Below are positions 63,393 to 64,000 of a DNA stretch of 64,000 nucleotides, one piece after another. The number at the start of each line of letters is the position of its first letter. Positions within the stretch are counted from its first letter, which is position 1. The stretch spans positions 3,038,001-3,102,000 of the forward strand of contig NZ_CP146614.1 of assembly GCF_037094685.1 (NCBI RefSeq). Reading direction: 5' to 3'. Below the pieces are notes generated by a model. That model was not told where the DNA came from and made no database searches. It saw only the letters and a program-made list of their open reading frames with translations. The stretch is from Massilia sp. METH4 (lineage in GTDB: Bacteria > Pseudomonadota > Gammaproteobacteria > Burkholderiales > Burkholderiaceae_D). The translations under genes and the position numbers were made by a program.

Positions 63393-64000
63393 TCAGCCGG
63401 TTCCGCTGCCGAAGATCTCGCTCCACAACCGCCGCACGTTCTCGGCATGCACCGCTACCCGCAGCGGATCCACGCGCGACTGCTCCCCCCCTTGCAACCG
63501 GATCTGGTGCTGCAGCTTGCGCATCGCGCGGTAGGCATCGCCCACCTGCGTCGCCAGCGTGGCGTCGATCAGGCCCAGGTCGGCACACATGCGCAGCAGG
63601 GCGATATTGCCGCGGTTGGCCGTCAGCTCGCGGTGCTGGCCGGAATGCTGGAGCACCAGGTATTGCACGATGAATTCGATGTCGATCATGCCGCCGGCAT
63701 CCTGCTTCAGGTCGAAGGTATCGGCCCGGCTCGGGTAGGCATCGTGCATGCGGCGGCGCATCGCCAGCACTTCCTTCTTCAATTCCTCGCCGGTCACGCG
63801 CGGCTGGCGCAGCACCTCGCAGCGGATTTCCTCGAAGCGCTGGCCGATCGCCGTGTCGCCGGCGCAGAAGCGGGCGCGCGTCAAGGCCTGGTGTTCCCAC
63901 ACCCAGGCCGACTGTTTCTGGTAGCGCTCGAACGCGCCCACGGACGACACGAGCATGCCGCTGGCGCCATCGGGCCGCAGCGCCGTGTCGATGTCGAACA
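63393..64000 (-). CDS. glnE: Glutamine-synthetase adenylyltransferase, 5' end outside window
   Basis: C-terminal ~202 residues of GlnE, whose start lies beyond the right edge. The visible frame begins within FDIDTALRPDGASGMLVSSVGAFERYQ, which is the conserved NTase-domain region of GlnE, and continues with GMIDIEFIVQYLVLQHSG and ANRGNIALLRM. GlnE adds or removes AMP on the tyrosine of GlnA (residue 400 here), tuning its activity with nitrogen state. Ends SEIFGSGTG. Confidence 0.93.
   Translation of the reverse strand, partial: FDIDTALRPDGASGMLVSSVGAFERYQKQSAWVWEHQALTRARFCAGDTAIGQRFEEIRCEVLRQPRVTGEELKKEVLAMRRRMHDAYPSRADTFDLKQDAGGMIDIEFIVQYLVLQHSGQHRELTANRGNIALLRMCADLGLIDATLATQVGDAYRAMRKLQHQIRLQGGEQSRVDPLRVAVHAENVRRLWSEIFGSGTG

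Overview
The window looks like a chromosomal segment from a high-GC betaproteobacterium of the order Burkholderiales, most like the Oxalobacteraceae (Massilia, Duganella, Pseudoduganella). This is inferred from the gene set and not from any search. Pointers are the ispB / rplU-rpmA-obgE-proB block, an nth gene overlapping an rsxB-type ferredoxin gene, an intracellular PHB depolymerase with a cysteine nucleophile plus a PHA-granule family protein, a PEP-CTERM protein, four large TonB-dependent receptors, and glnA-ntrB-ntrC in one block. I see no integrase, transposase, phage module, CRISPR array, rRNA operon or replication origin.

Layout. 0-6.7 kb: secreted GH9 glycosidase, PEP-CTERM protein, acyl-CoA synthetase, SbmA/YddA-like ABC exporter. 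6.7-11 kb: tRNA-Pro(CGG), an ArsC-like protein, then a pectin/rhamnogalacturonan-type operon (GH105 and DUF4861) with a FadR-class GntR regulator and two matching operator-like sites. 11-16 kb: ispB divergent from rplU-rpmA-obgE, with a strong promoter and a structured leader, then proB. 16-26 kb: nth-rsxB, a solute-binding protein, PHB depolymerase, ferredoxin and its reductase, emfourin-like inhibitor, antiporter, PHA-granule protein, acyl-CoA-binding protein, HU, an anti-sigma-like membrane protein, lipoprotein and FKBP. 26-36 kb: a tightly packed five-gene operon (beta-propeller, polysaccharide deacetylase, sterol-desaturase-like hydroxylase, EI24 membrane protein, molybdopterin-binding protein), a divergent class A PBP, and a TAXI-type binding protein. 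36-46 kb: TonB receptor, rhodanese, then glnA with a sigma-54 promoter and NtrC-like sites, a DUF4124 protein, ntrB and ntrC, and a FAD oxidoreductase. 46-57 kb: an Oar-like receptor, class II aldolase plus tautomerase, a lower-GC island of unrecognised small genes, another receptor, and rsmE. 57-64 kb: tkt, gap, a fourth receptor and the 3' part of glnE.

Functional links. Nitrogen control is concentrated here: GlnA, its two-component regulators NtrB/NtrC, and the start-truncated adenylyltransferase GlnE that modifies GlnA. Carbon scavenging is the second theme: GH9, GH105/DUF4861 and four outer-membrane receptors suggest polysaccharide use. PHB turnover is the third.

The most unusual signal is non-coding. 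Three families of near-perfect palindromic elements recur between genes, mostly where two genes converge. In family A the outer arms (GGTGTCGKACAC) are conserved while the inner arms differ from copy to copy yet stay self-complementary. Family C is a ~170-bp element of nested inverted repeats. One intergenic region (34.03-34.45 kb) holds a 127-bp tandem duplication of a family A unit next to cruciform-like palindromes, directly upstream of a gene.
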